Below, piece after piece: positions 27,613 to 34,930 of a DNA stretch of 64,000 nucleotides (the first letter of the stretch is position 1; each line of letters starts with the position of its first letter). The notes under the pieces were generated by a model. That model saw only the letters and a list, made by a program, of their open reading frames with translations. It was not told the DNA's origin and searched no databases. The translations under genes were made by a program, and so were the position numbers. The stretch lies in assembly GCF_042651565.1 (NCBI RefSeq), contig NZ_JBHSDF010000004.1; one strand, given 5' to 3'. The stretch is from Salinispirillum marinum. Lineage in GTDB: Bacteria; Pseudomonadota; Gammaproteobacteria; Pseudomonadales; Natronospirillaceae.

Positions 27613-27791
27613 GGTTGGTGCCTAGGGGTGTCACGTGGGACGCCGTAAATACGTATCAGACACATCCGTGTGTCTGACCCTACGGGCTCCCTTCGGTCGT
27701 GCAAATTCGTTCCTGACGAATTTGTCCCTGTAGGCTCGCCAAGCGCATCCTTGCGCTTGAACGCCCACTTAGCCACCCCTAGGCAACTACC
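27613..27791. repeat. Nested palindromic element, family I, copy 1 (between liuA and liuB)
   Basis: Outer arms 27613-27644 and 27760-27791 pair around a shared CCTAGGGGTG block. Inside are three strong hairpins: 9-bp stem 27656-27664/27669-27677 with loop TCCG; 9-bp stem 27702-27710/27716-27724 with loop TCCTG; 8-bp stem 27740-27747/27752-27759 with loop TCCT. The strand reads GGGACGCCGT at the left end of the core and GAACGCCC at the right, as in copies 2 and 3. Confidence 0.82.
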
Positions 27792-27841
27792 CGCTCACCC
27801 CGAAACATCATCGAACCAGACACGATTTCACAGGGTGATGT

Positions 27842-29011
27842 TTATTTCGATTCTGTAAAAAGCTCTCGGCCAATCAGCATGCGGCGAATTTCAGAAGTGC
27901 CAGCGCCGATTTCATAGAGCTTGGCATCACGTAAGAGACGCCCTGTCGGGTATTCGTTGATGTAGCCGTTGCCGCCCAGCAACTGAATGGCGTCCAGCGC
28001 CATTTGCGTGGCTTTCTCCGCGGCGTACAAAATCACGCCAGCCGCGTCTTTGCGCGTGGTTTCACCACGGTCGCACGCCTTGGCTACGGCGTAGACATAG
28101 GCCCGACAGGCATTCAAGGTGGTGTACATATCGGCCAACTTGCCCTGCACCAACTGGAACTCACCGATGGACTGACCAAACTGCTGACGGTCGTGCACGT
28201 AAGGCACCACGATGTCCATGCAGGCTTGCATAATGCCCAACGGGCCACCGGCCAACACCACACGTTCGTAATCAAGACCGCTCATCAATACCTGCACGCC
28301 ACGGCCTTCTTGGCCAAGAATGTTTTCCGTGGGTACTTTGCAATCGCGGAACACCAGTTCGCAGGTGTTGGAACCGCGCATACCCAACTTGTCGAGTTTC
28401 TGTGCGCGCTCGAAGCCGGGGTAATCACGCTCGACGATAAAGGCTGTAATGCCTTTGGATCCGCCGTTCGGGTCGGTTTTGGCATAAACGACATAGGTGT
28501 TGGCGTCTGGGCCATTAGTGATCCACATTTTGTTGCCGTTCAGCACATAGTGGTCGCCTTTTTTGTCGGCACGCAACTTCATGCTGACCACGTCTGAACC
28601 CGCACCGGGCTCGCTCATGGCGAGTGCGCCAATGTGTTCACCGGAAATCAGTTTGGGCAGGTATTTCGCGCGTTGCTCGGGCGTGCCGTTGCGTTTGATT
28701 TGGTTCACGCACAAGTTGGAATGCGCGCCGTACGACAGTGCAACGGAAGCAGAAGCACGGCTGATTTCTTCCATCACTACGACGTGCGCTAAATAGCCCA
28801 TACCTGCACCGCCCTCTTCTTCCGGTACGGTGATGCCGAGCACGCCGAGGTCACCAAATTTGCGCCACAGGTCGTTCGGAAATTCATTGTCGTGGTCGAT
28901 GTCGGCCGCGCGGGGGGCGATTTCTTGCTGGGCGAAGGCATTTACTTGGTCTCGTACCATGTCGACCATTTCGCCGAGTTCGAAGTTCAGACCTTTGTAT
29001 AGGGTGATCAT
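27842..29011 (-). CDS. liuA: Isovaleryl-CoA dehydrogenase
   Basis: FAD enzyme oxidising isovaleryl-CoA to 3-methylcrotonyl-CoA with electrons passed to ETF. 389 residues of acyl-CoA dehydrogenase fold, with FAD/substrate strands AMSEPGAGSDVVSMK and MWITNGPDA. The isovaleryl-specific placement of the catalytic glutamate, in SGLDYERVVLAGG rather than near the C-terminus, supports the substrate. First structural gene of the liu operon. Confidence 0.92.
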   Translation of the reverse strand: MITLYKGLNFELGEMVDMVRDQVNAFAQQEIAPRAADIDHDNEFPNDLWRKFGDLGVLGITVPEEEGGAGMGYLAHVVVMEEISRASASVALSYGAHSNLCVNQIKRNGTPEQRAKYLPKLISGEHIGALAMSEPGAGSDVVSMKLRADKKGDHYVLNGNKMWITNGPDANTYVVYAKTDPNGGSKGITAFIVERDYPGFERAQKLDKLGMRGSNTCELVFRDCKVPTENILGQEGRGVQVLMSGLDYERVVLAGGPLGIMQACMDIVVPYVHDRQQFGQSIGEFQLVQGKLADMYTTLNACRAYVYAVAKACDRGETTRKDAAGVILYAAEKATQMALDAIQLLGGNGYINEYPTGRLLRDAKLYEIGAGTSEIRRMLIGRELFTESK

Positions 29012-29071
29012 CTCGCATTCCTCATTTTGTTATCTTTATTCTTGAAAGTGCGGTTGGCTTCGAGGTAGAAC

Positions 29072-29194
29072 GTGAGCGTCGGAAAGCTGTGTATACCTAT
29101 TGTCGGGACGCCGTGAATACATCCGTGTAGGCTCGCCGATGCCATCCTTGGCGTCGAACGCCCGTCAATAGGACTACAGAGCTCTCCGGCTCAC
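29072..29194. repeat. Nested palindromic element, family I, copy 2 (upstream of liuA)
   Basis: Arms about 29072-29110 and 29156-29194 pair imperfectly over more than 30 bp. The core 29105-29163 has a hairpin TACA-TCCG-TGTA (29118-29129) and a second stem GATGCCA/TGGCGTC around TCCT (29138-29155). The core is about 95% identical, in inverse orientation, to that of copy 3, whereas the outer arms are unrelated. It lies in the 425-bp region between liuA and the palindromes' far side at liuR. Confidence 0.85.
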
Positions 29195-29307
29195 TTACCA
29201 GTATTCTTAAACCTCACCTTCGCACTCAATAAATTGTCACACTGCCCGCGAGCATTGCTCAGATCTGTACGAGCTGGGTTCATAATCTCTGTTACTGGTA
29301 CAGGCCA

Positions 29308-29420
29308 GAGTCGGGTGGGGGTTGGGGTATGTGAGGGCGTTCGACGCCAAGGATGGCGTCGTCGAGCCTACACGGATGTATTCACGGCGTCCCTCAAATA
29401 CCCCAACCGCTACCTGACTC
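29308..29420. repeat. Nested palindromic element, family I, copy 3 (downstream of liuR)
   Basis: Arms 29308-29335 and 29393-29420 are inverted repeats with about four mismatches, sharing a GGTTGGGGTAT block. The core in between is the reverse complement of the copy 2 core, including the TCCT hairpin with stem GACGCCA/TGGCGTC and the TACA-TCCG-TGTA hairpin. It begins 17 bp after the liuR stop and may terminate or attenuate liuR transcription. The rest of 29012-29436 shows no gene. Confidence 0.85.
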
Positions 29421-29436
29421 GGTCAATAACCACATA

Positions 29437-29886
29437 TCAAGCAACGCCGCCTTCCAGCGGCTGCTCGAATCGATAATTCAGTTCAGACTCTAACGCCTGA
29501 CGCCCGTCTTCCGACATCGCATTCCAACAGCGAGCTTCCGCATTGCGCAGCTCTTCCTGCACAATGCGTAAATCTTGCAATTGCTGTTCTAAAACCGCCT
29601 GTTTCTCATGCACCTTGGCAATCATTGCTTGCAACTGCTTATCATTGTTCTTGCTCGTCGCGTCATACAGCACAAACAACTCACGAATTTCTGCCAGCGC
29701 AAAACCCAAGCGCTTACCCCGCAAAATCAACTTCAAGCGAACGCGGTCTTGCTTGCTGTAAATGCGCGTTTGCCCACGTCGCGTAGGGAACAAAAGCCCC
29801 TCGTCTTCATAGAATCGAATGCTGCGCGGGGTAATATCGAACTCGCGCGACAACTCATTGATACTCCACGTCTCTCTCTGCTTCAT
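29437..29886 (-). CDS. liuR: MerR-family regulator LiuR
   Basis: 149 residues from ATG 29886 (MKQRETWSINELSREF). An N-terminal MerR winged helix (ITPRSIRFYEDEGLLFPTRRGQTRIY) is followed by a coiled-coil dimer helix with no metal-binding cysteines, as in LiuR. LiuR controls branched-chain amino acid degradation in many proteobacteria. Being first of the minus-strand cluster and divergent from the valine genes, it faces the inverted repeat at 29928-29945. Confidence 0.85.
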   Translation of the reverse strand: MKQRETWSINELSREFDITPRSIRFYEDEGLLFPTRRGQTRIYSKQDRVRLKLILRGKRLGFALAEIRELFVLYDATSKNNDKQLQAMIAKVHEKQAVLEQQLQDLRIVQEELRNAEARCWNAMSEDGRQALESELNYRFEQPLEGGVA

Positions 29887-29927
29887 AACCACTGCTCTAC
29901 TGCAACATGCCAATAAAGATAGCCTAA

Positions 29928-29945
29928 GTTTACGTTTGCGTAAAC
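29928..29945. promoter_or_regulatory. Putative LiuR operator
   Basis: GTTTACG-TTTG-CGTAAAC is a perfect 7-bp inverted repeat with a 4-bp centre, located between liuR and the divergent acyl-CoA dehydrogenase gene. MerR regulators bind such dyads between widely spaced -35 and -10 elements. Known LiuR sites have the GTTTACG/CGTAAAC type of half-site as I recall them. No second copy is seen upstream of liuA. Confidence 0.7.
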
Positions 29946-30043
29946 GTTAATCCAATGCTATTTTTCACCTCATCCTAAAAATAACAATGCCGTGCTATCC
30001 ACTAATGTTTACAGCACAGGAACAGACAACCGAGATGCAGAGC

Positions 30044-31201
30044 ATGAATTTCAACCTAACCGACGACCAACACGCCTTTATTCAGATGGCAAAGCAGTTT
30101 GCCGACGCAGAATTGGCTCCCAAGGCTGCAGAATGGGATCGTACTCATCACTTTCCTGTAGACGTTATCCGCCAAGCCGGTGAACTGGGATTTTGTGGGC
30201 TATACACACCCGAAGAACACGGCGGGCTTGGTTTGTCGCGGCTGGATGCCAGCCTGATCTTTGAACAACTGGCCATGGGGTGCACCACCACCACGGCCTA
30301 TCTCACCATCCACAATATGGTGACCTGGATGGTCGCCAGCTTCGGCACGGACAGCACCCGCGCCGAATGGTTGCCCGGCATGGTGTCGGGGGAATACTTA
30401 GGGTCTTACTGCCTCACCGAACCGGGCGCGGGTTCCGATGCAGCTTCACTCCGCACGAAAGCCACCAAAAAGGGCGATGACTACGTTATTTCTGGTAGCA
30501 AAATGTTCATCTCTGGTGCCGGGTCAACTGATGTGTTGGTGGTCATGGCACGTACCGGCGAAGCTGGGCCAAAAGGCATATCGGCCTTTGTTGTCCCAGC
30601 CAATGCACCCGGCATAACCTACGGCAAAGCGGAAGAAAAAATGGGTTGGAACGCGCAGCCCACCCGCTTGGTGACCTTTGATGAAGTGCACATTCCTGCC
30701 AGTCAGCGCTTAGGCGACGAAGGCGAAGGCTTTCGCTTTGCCATGAAAGGGCTGGACGGCGGCCGCATCAACATTGCCTCGTTGTCCATCGGCACCGCGC
30801 AACAGGCCGTCAATGAAGCCAAAGCCTATATGCAACAACGGCAACAGTTCGGCAAAACGTTAGACCAATTTCAAGCGCTGCAATTCAAACTGGCCGATAT
30901 GGTGACGGAGCTGGTCGCGGCCCGCCAATTGGTGCGCTTGGCTGCATTTAAGCTCGACAACAGCGACCCGGAAGCCACTGCGTATTGCGCCATGGCCAAA
31001 CGCTATGCGACGGATGTCGGATACCAAATCTGCGATGAAGCGTTACAAATACACGGGGGCTATGGCTACATCAAAGAATATCCCCTTGAACGCCACCTGC
31101 GAGATACCCGCGTGCACCGCATTTTGGAAGGCACCAATGAAATTATGCGGCTGATCATTGCGCGACGCGTCCTTGCTGAACATGCAGGTGAAATCCTTTA
31201 A
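30044..31201 (+). CDS. Acyl-CoA dehydrogenase, isobutyryl-CoA dehydrogenase-like
   Basis: 385 residues from the preferred ATG 30044 (MNFNLTDDQHAF); ATGs at 30035 and 29987 are in frame but have weaker RBSs. The segment GLDGGRINIASLSIG and the C-terminal catalytic Glu in RILEGTNEIMR match ACAD8-type isobutyryl-CoA dehydrogenases, distinct from the LiuA arrangement. It starts an operon with crotonases and an SDR that fits valine degradation. Probably under LiuR control through the dyad at 29928. Confidence 0.82.
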   Translation: MNFNLTDDQHAFIQMAKQFADAELAPKAAEWDRTHHFPVDVIRQAGELGFCGLYTPEEHGGLGLSRLDASLIFEQLAMGCTTTTAYLTIHNMVTWMVASFGTDSTRAEWLPGMVSGEYLGSYCLTEPGAGSDAASLRTKATKKGDDYVISGSKMFISGAGSTDVLVVMARTGEAGPKGISAFVVPANAPGITYGKAEEKMGWNAQPTRLVTFDEVHIPASQRLGDEGEGFRFAMKGLDGGRINIASLSIGTAQQAVNEAKAYMQQRQQFGKTLDQFQALQFKLADMVTELVAARQLVRLAAFKLDNSDPEATAYCAMAKRYATDVGYQICDEALQIHGGYGYIKEYPLERHLRDTRVHRILEGTNEIMRLIIARRVLAEHAGEIL

Positions 31202-31219
31202 TCAAATAAGGTTAATACT

Positions 31220-32008
31220 ATGATTCAGAGCACCAGCAATCTGCTGCAATACAGCCAAGACGGCCACGTGGGTATCATTACCTTCAACAACCCACCCGCC
31301 AATACGTGGACTCTCGAAAGCCTCAATGCGCTGCAAGATCTCATCATCGCATTAAATGAAGACCCCGGCGTGTTTGCCATTGCGCTCAAGAGTGACAGTG
31401 AAAAATTCTTTTCAGCCGGCGCAGACTTAAAGTTGTTCGCCAGCGGCGACCGAGCCGTAGGCTACGAAATGGCGCGCGCCTTTGGTGCCGCCTTTGAAGC
31501 CCTCAGCGCATTTCGTGGCTTTTCCGTGGCGGCTATTAACGGCTGGGCCATGGGCGGCGGACTGGAAGTCGCCTTAGCGTGCGATGTTCGCTTGGCCGAT
31601 GAAGGCGTGCAAATGGCGCTGCCTGAAGCCCATGTGGGTTTATTGCCGTGTGCGGGCGGTACCCAAAACCTCACCCGCCTGGTCGGTGAAGGCTGGGCCA
31701 AGCGAATGATTTTGTGCAACGAACGAATCAGTGCAGAACAAGCCTTACAGATTGGCCTAGTGGAAGAAGTCACGCCGAAAGGCACAGTGCAAGACGTTGC
31801 TTTGGCTCTGGCTCGGCAAGCCTGCTTGCAAAGCCCTAAAGCATTGGCCGCCTGTAAACAGCTGATTCAACATACCCGCCATGGCCTGCACAGTGAAGCC
31901 CTGCTGTTGGAACGTGACTTGTTCTTGGACTTGTTCAACACCGAAGACCAGCAAGAAGGCGTGCAAGCCTTTCTAGAGAAACGCGCCCCGGTGTGGAAAA
32001 ATCGATAA
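31220..32008 (+). CDS. Enoyl-CoA hydratase/isomerase (methacrylyl-CoA hydratase candidate)
   Basis: 262 residues of crotonase fold. Oxyanion-hole loops KFFSAGADLKLFASG and GWAMGGGLEVALACDVR are present, with the catalytic glutamate region LPEAHVGLLPCAGGTQ. Eighteen bp after the acyl-CoA dehydrogenase and before the hydroxyisobutyryl-CoA hydrolase, it is placed for methacrylyl-CoA hydration. Broad specificity is usual in the family. Confidence 0.8.
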   Translation: MIQSTSNLLQYSQDGHVGIITFNNPPANTWTLESLNALQDLIIALNEDPGVFAIALKSDSEKFFSAGADLKLFASGDRAVGYEMARAFGAAFEALSAFRGFSVAAINGWAMGGGLEVALACDVRLADEGVQMALPEAHVGLLPCAGGTQNLTRLVGEGWAKRMILCNERISAEQALQIGLVEEVTPKGTVQDVALALARQACLQSPKALAACKQLIQHTRHGLHSEALLLERDLFLDLFNTEDQQEGVQAFLEKRAPVWKNR

Positions 32009-32046
32009 CCCACACCACCCCCGGCACCGCATAAGAGAATTGAGAA

Positions 32047-33153
32047 ATGTCCACTGATGTTGTCGTTATGCAAGAAATTCCACTCAGTAATGGCTACTGC
32101 TTAGGCCATGCCACATTGAATCATGAAGCCTCACTCAACGCCTTGAGCGGTGACATGATAGAGCGCCTCTTACCGCAGCTCATCGAGTGGGAAGCCAACC
32201 CGCAAATTGCCGCCGTTTGGCTTGATGGCATGGGTGAGCGTGCGTTTTGTGCGGGCGGCAATGTGGTGCAGGTATATCATGATATGGTCGATGCACGATT
32301 GCTGAGCCATGACGAACTGCCTGATGTACCCGCCGCGCAACAGTACTTTTCGATGGAATACGAACTGGATTTACGGCTCCATCAATACACCAAACCATTA
32401 ATCGTCTGGGGTTCTGGCATTGTCATGGGTGGCGGCATGGGCTTACTACAAGGCGCACGCTTTCGCATGGTTACTGAAAGCTCGCGCTTAGCCATGCCAG
32501 AAATCACCATCGGGCTTTACCCGGATGTGGGGGCCAGTTGGTTTTTAAACCGTACACCCGGTCATCTCGGCTTATTTCTCGCTTTAACCGGCGCACAATT
32601 TAACGCCACCGATGCGCTGTTTGCGGGGTTGGCTGACCGCTTTGCCCTAAGCACCGACCGCAACGCCATACTGCAAGCACTCGGGAAATTGGCGTGGACG
32701 GGCAACCCGAGGGTCGACGAAGTACTCATCGACCACACCTTAAAAGGCTTCGAGCAACAGGCGACCGACAGCCGACCAGAGGGCAATCTACAGCCACGTT
32801 TTGAGCAGATTAACAGTTTGATGGATCATGTTGATTTAGCCTCCATTTACCACGCCATCACCACCCTAGAAGGCACTGATGCATGGTTAACGCGCGCCGC
32901 TAACACCCTGCGAAACGGCAGCCCGGCCTCTGCCGTGTTGATCTACGAACAACTACGCCGTGCCAAGTATTGGTCCATCGAAGAAACCTTTGACCAAGAA
33001 TTGATAGTATCCACCCAATGCTGCCGCCATGGGGAATTTCAAGAGGGTGTGCGGGCTTTGTTGATCGACAAGGATCGGCAGCCCAACTGGCGTTTTAAAA
33101 CCATTGATGCGGTAGACCCAGCTTACATACAAGCACACTTTATCGCCCCCTAA
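32047..33153 (+). CDS. 3-Hydroxyisobutyryl-CoA hydrolase (HIBCH-like)
   Basis: Releases 3-hydroxyisobutyrate from its CoA ester in valine degradation. 368 residues, longer than a hydratase as is normal for HIBCH. The N-terminal crotonase half has AFCAGGNVVQVYHD, GGGMGLLQGARFRM and the HIBCH signature MPEITIGLYPDVGASWFLNR. The C-terminal helical extension is complete. GAGAA six bases before the ATG serves as RBS. Confidence 0.87.
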   Translation: MSTDVVVMQEIPLSNGYCLGHATLNHEASLNALSGDMIERLLPQLIEWEANPQIAAVWLDGMGERAFCAGGNVVQVYHDMVDARLLSHDELPDVPAAQQYFSMEYELDLRLHQYTKPLIVWGSGIVMGGGMGLLQGARFRMVTESSRLAMPEITIGLYPDVGASWFLNRTPGHLGLFLALTGAQFNATDALFAGLADRFALSTDRNAILQALGKLAWTGNPRVDEVLIDHTLKGFEQQATDSRPEGNLQPRFEQINSLMDHVDLASIYHAITTLEGTDAWLTRAANTLRNGSPASAVLIYEQLRRAKYWSIEETFDQELIVSTQCCRHGEFQEGVRALLIDKDRQPNWRFKTIDAVDPAYIQAHFIAP

Positions 33154-33183
33154 TTGCATCGCAATCAAACAACAGGAGCCATT

Positions 33184-33942
33184 ATGAACATTCAACAATC
33201 CGTCATTGCCATTACCGGCGGAGGCCAAGGCTTAGGCCGCGCCATGGCTTTGCTACTTGCTAAACAAGGTGCTCGTCTCGCCCTGCTCGACCTCGACGCC
33301 GATAAACTGGATGCCGTGGCCGCAGAATGCCAGGCCTTAGGTGCTGATGCCAGGTGCTACACCACTAATGTCAGTGAAGAAACCTCCGTAGAAGCAAGTT
33401 TCGCCCAAATTCTTGAAGATTTCGGCACCCTGGACGTATTGGTCAACAACGCGGGTATTATGCGCGATGGCCTGTTGATTAAAGTCAAAGACGGTGTCTT
33501 GGACAAAAAAATGTCGCTGGACCAGTTTAACAGCGTCATTCAGGTCAATCTTACCGGCACATTCCTGTGTGGTCGTGAAGCCGCAGCCATCATGGCACCA
33601 CAAGGTCATGGCCTGATCATCAATATTGCCTCGGTATCGCGCGCGGGTAATATGGGGCAAAGCAATTATTCGGCGTCCAAAGCCGGGGTATCTGCTTTGG
33701 TGGTTACTTGGGCGAAAGAACTGGGTCGTTATGGTGTGCGCGTTGCCGGTATTGCGCCAGGAGCCGTTGCCACCGATATGACCGCCCAAATGAAACCGGA
33801 AGCTTTGCAGCGCATGGAACAAATGGCCATGTTGGGACGTTTGGGGGAACAAGAGGAAATTGCGCACAGTGTGCAATATCTCATCGAAAACGACTTCTAC
33901 ACCGGCAGAATTCTGGAAATTGATGGCGGAACACGCGTCTGA
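33184..33942 (+). CDS. Short-chain dehydrogenase/reductase
   Basis: 252 residues from the ATG at 33184 (AACAGGAGCC upstream). Rossmann motif ITGGGQGLGRA, NNAG at about residue 92, catalytic Ser in NIASVSR and YSASKAG with Tyr/Lys. Candidates are 3-hydroxyacyl-CoA or 2-methyl-3-hydroxybutyryl-CoA dehydrogenase (isoleucine branch); the context argues for branched-chain acid breakdown rather than FabG. Specificity cannot be read from the sequence. Confidence 0.8.
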   Translation: MNIQQSVIAITGGGQGLGRAMALLLAKQGARLALLDLDADKLDAVAAECQALGADARCYTTNVSEETSVEASFAQILEDFGTLDVLVNNAGIMRDGLLIKVKDGVLDKKMSLDQFNSVIQVNLTGTFLCGREAAAIMAPQGHGLIINIASVSRAGNMGQSNYSASKAGVSALVVTWAKELGRYGVRVAGIAPGAVATDMTAQMKPEALQRMEQMAMLGRLGEQEEIAHSVQYLIENDFYTGRILEIDGGTRV

Positions 33943-33976
33943 GGGCATGCAATTCCAGTGAACTTCGGTATACTGC

Positions 33977-33994
33977 CGCTGTTTGCTAACAGCG
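33977..33994 (+). terminator. Short hairpin just before pgsA
   Basis: CGCTGTT-TGCT-AACAGCG is a perfect 7-bp stem followed by GTGGTTTT and then the pgsA ATG 9 bp later. It may end transcription of the valine operon or shape the pgsA leader. A -10-like TATACT lies at 33969-33974, so the hairpin would be transcribed at the very 5' end of a pgsA mRNA. Confidence 0.45.
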
Positions 33995-34001
33995 TGGTTT
34001 T

Positions 34002-34562
34002 ATGAACATACCTAATATTTTAACCTCTGCGCGTATCCTGATGATTCCGGTCTGCGTCGCCGTTTATTACATTCCGGCTTGGTGGGCGGGCCTGCTCGCG
34101 TCCGCTATTTTCATCGTGGCCGCCATTACCGACTGGCTCGACGGCTACCTAGCGCGCAAACTGGATCAGTCCACACCCTTTGGTGCCTTTCTAGATCCCG
34201 TGGCCGATAAACTCATTGTCGCTGCAGCCCTAGTGGTGCTGGTCGAAACACACGCCAGCTTCTGGCTCACCATTCCGGCCATTATCATTATCGGGCGTGA
34301 AATCGTAATTTCTGCCCTACGCGAGTGGATGGCTGAACTGGGCAAACGCGCCAGTGTTGCTGTGTCGATGATTGGCAAAGTCAAAACCGCCATGCAAATG
34401 GCCGCCATTGCGGTACTGCTGGCTGCTATACCGGGTTCCTGGCTGGCCGATATCGGGCTGTACGGTTTAGGCTTGTTGTTATTGCAAGTGTCGGCTGTAC
34501 TGACCTTATGGTCGATGTTTGTGTACCTCCGCGCCGCATGGCCAGAGATACACTGGAGCTGA
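34002..34562 (+). CDS. pgsA: CDP-diacylglycerol--glycerol-3-phosphate 3-phosphatidyltransferase
   Basis: Makes phosphatidylglycerol phosphate at the inner membrane. 186 residues with the CDP-alcohol phosphotransferase motif DG-x2-AR-x8-G-x3-D-x3-D visible as DWLDGYLARKL...FGAFLDPVADK at residues about 43-68, and four to five membrane helices. It is followed by tRNA genes, the usual arrangement in gammaproteobacteria. Confidence 0.93.
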   Translation: MNIPNILTSARILMIPVCVAVYYIPAWWAGLLASAIFIVAAITDWLDGYLARKLDQSTPFGAFLDPVADKLIVAAALVVLVETHASFWLTIPAIIIIGREIVISALREWMAELGKRASVAVSMIGKVKTAMQMAAIAVLLAAIPGSWLADIGLYGLGLLLLQVSAVLTLWSMFVYLRAAWPEIHWS

Positions 34563-34590
34563 AAAACTCGCGGAAAATCAGTCCTTTAGG

Positions 34591-34618
34591 TTGACAGCAC
34601 ATTTAATTCGCTTACAAT
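34591..34618 (+). promoter_or_regulatory. Promoter of the tRNA-Cys/tRNA-Leu unit
   Basis: TTGACA at 34591-34596, a 16-bp spacer and TACAAT at 34613-34618 form a near-consensus sigma-70 promoter, 14 bp upstream of tRNA-Cys and just after pgsA. Confidence 0.75.
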
Positions 34619-34632
34619 GCGCTGCACAAAAT

Positions 34633-34706
34633 GGCTGGATGGCAGAGTGGTCATGCAGCGGACTGCAACTCCGTGAACGCCGGTTCGATTCCGACTCCAG
34701 CCTCCA
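34633..34706 (+). tRNA. tRNA-Cys (anticodon GCA)
   Basis: Acceptor arms GGCTGGA and TCCAGCC pair, the discriminator is T, and CCA is encoded at 34704-34706. The anticodon GCA lies at 34665-34667. The T-loop GGTTCGATTCC is normal. Confidence 0.95.
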
Positions 34707-34790
34707 TTTTGTCCTACTGCCAACACTTAGGCAGTCTAATATTGCGTTATGTGTGCACCCTAGCATACACCCCTAGTCGCAAAGATCAGG

Positions 34791-34878
34791 GCCCGGATGG
34801 TGAAATTGGTATACACAGGAGACTTAAAATCTCCCGATCATTGCGATCGTGCCGGTTCAAGTCCGGCTCCGGGCACCA
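34791..34878 (+). tRNA. tRNA-Leu (anticodon TAA)
   Basis: Acceptor GCCCGGA pairs with TCCGGGC, with CCA encoded at 34876-34878. The anticodon stem GGAGA/TCTCC holds the loop CTTAAAA with anticodon TAA at 34825-34827. A long variable arm follows, as required for leucine tRNA. The glycine tRNA that often precedes cysT-leuZ after pgsA is absent here. Confidence 0.95.
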
Positions 34879-34930
34879 CTTTCTTATCGTTATGCTTCAA
34901 CTAAACCCAACACACTCCAAAGTGCGGCAA

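Noticed and set aside
28004..28597. A 197-codon plus-strand frame inside liuA
   Set aside because: Shadow of a complete acyl-CoA dehydrogenase; long antisense frames are expected from its codon use.
29234..29476. An 80-codon plus-strand frame across the repeat region
   Set aside because: It is the translation of a palindromic element; it has no RBS and its residues come from the repeat core.
33337..33948. A 203-codon minus-strand frame opposite the SDR gene
   Set aside because: The SDR has full motifs and an RBS; the opposite frame has neither.
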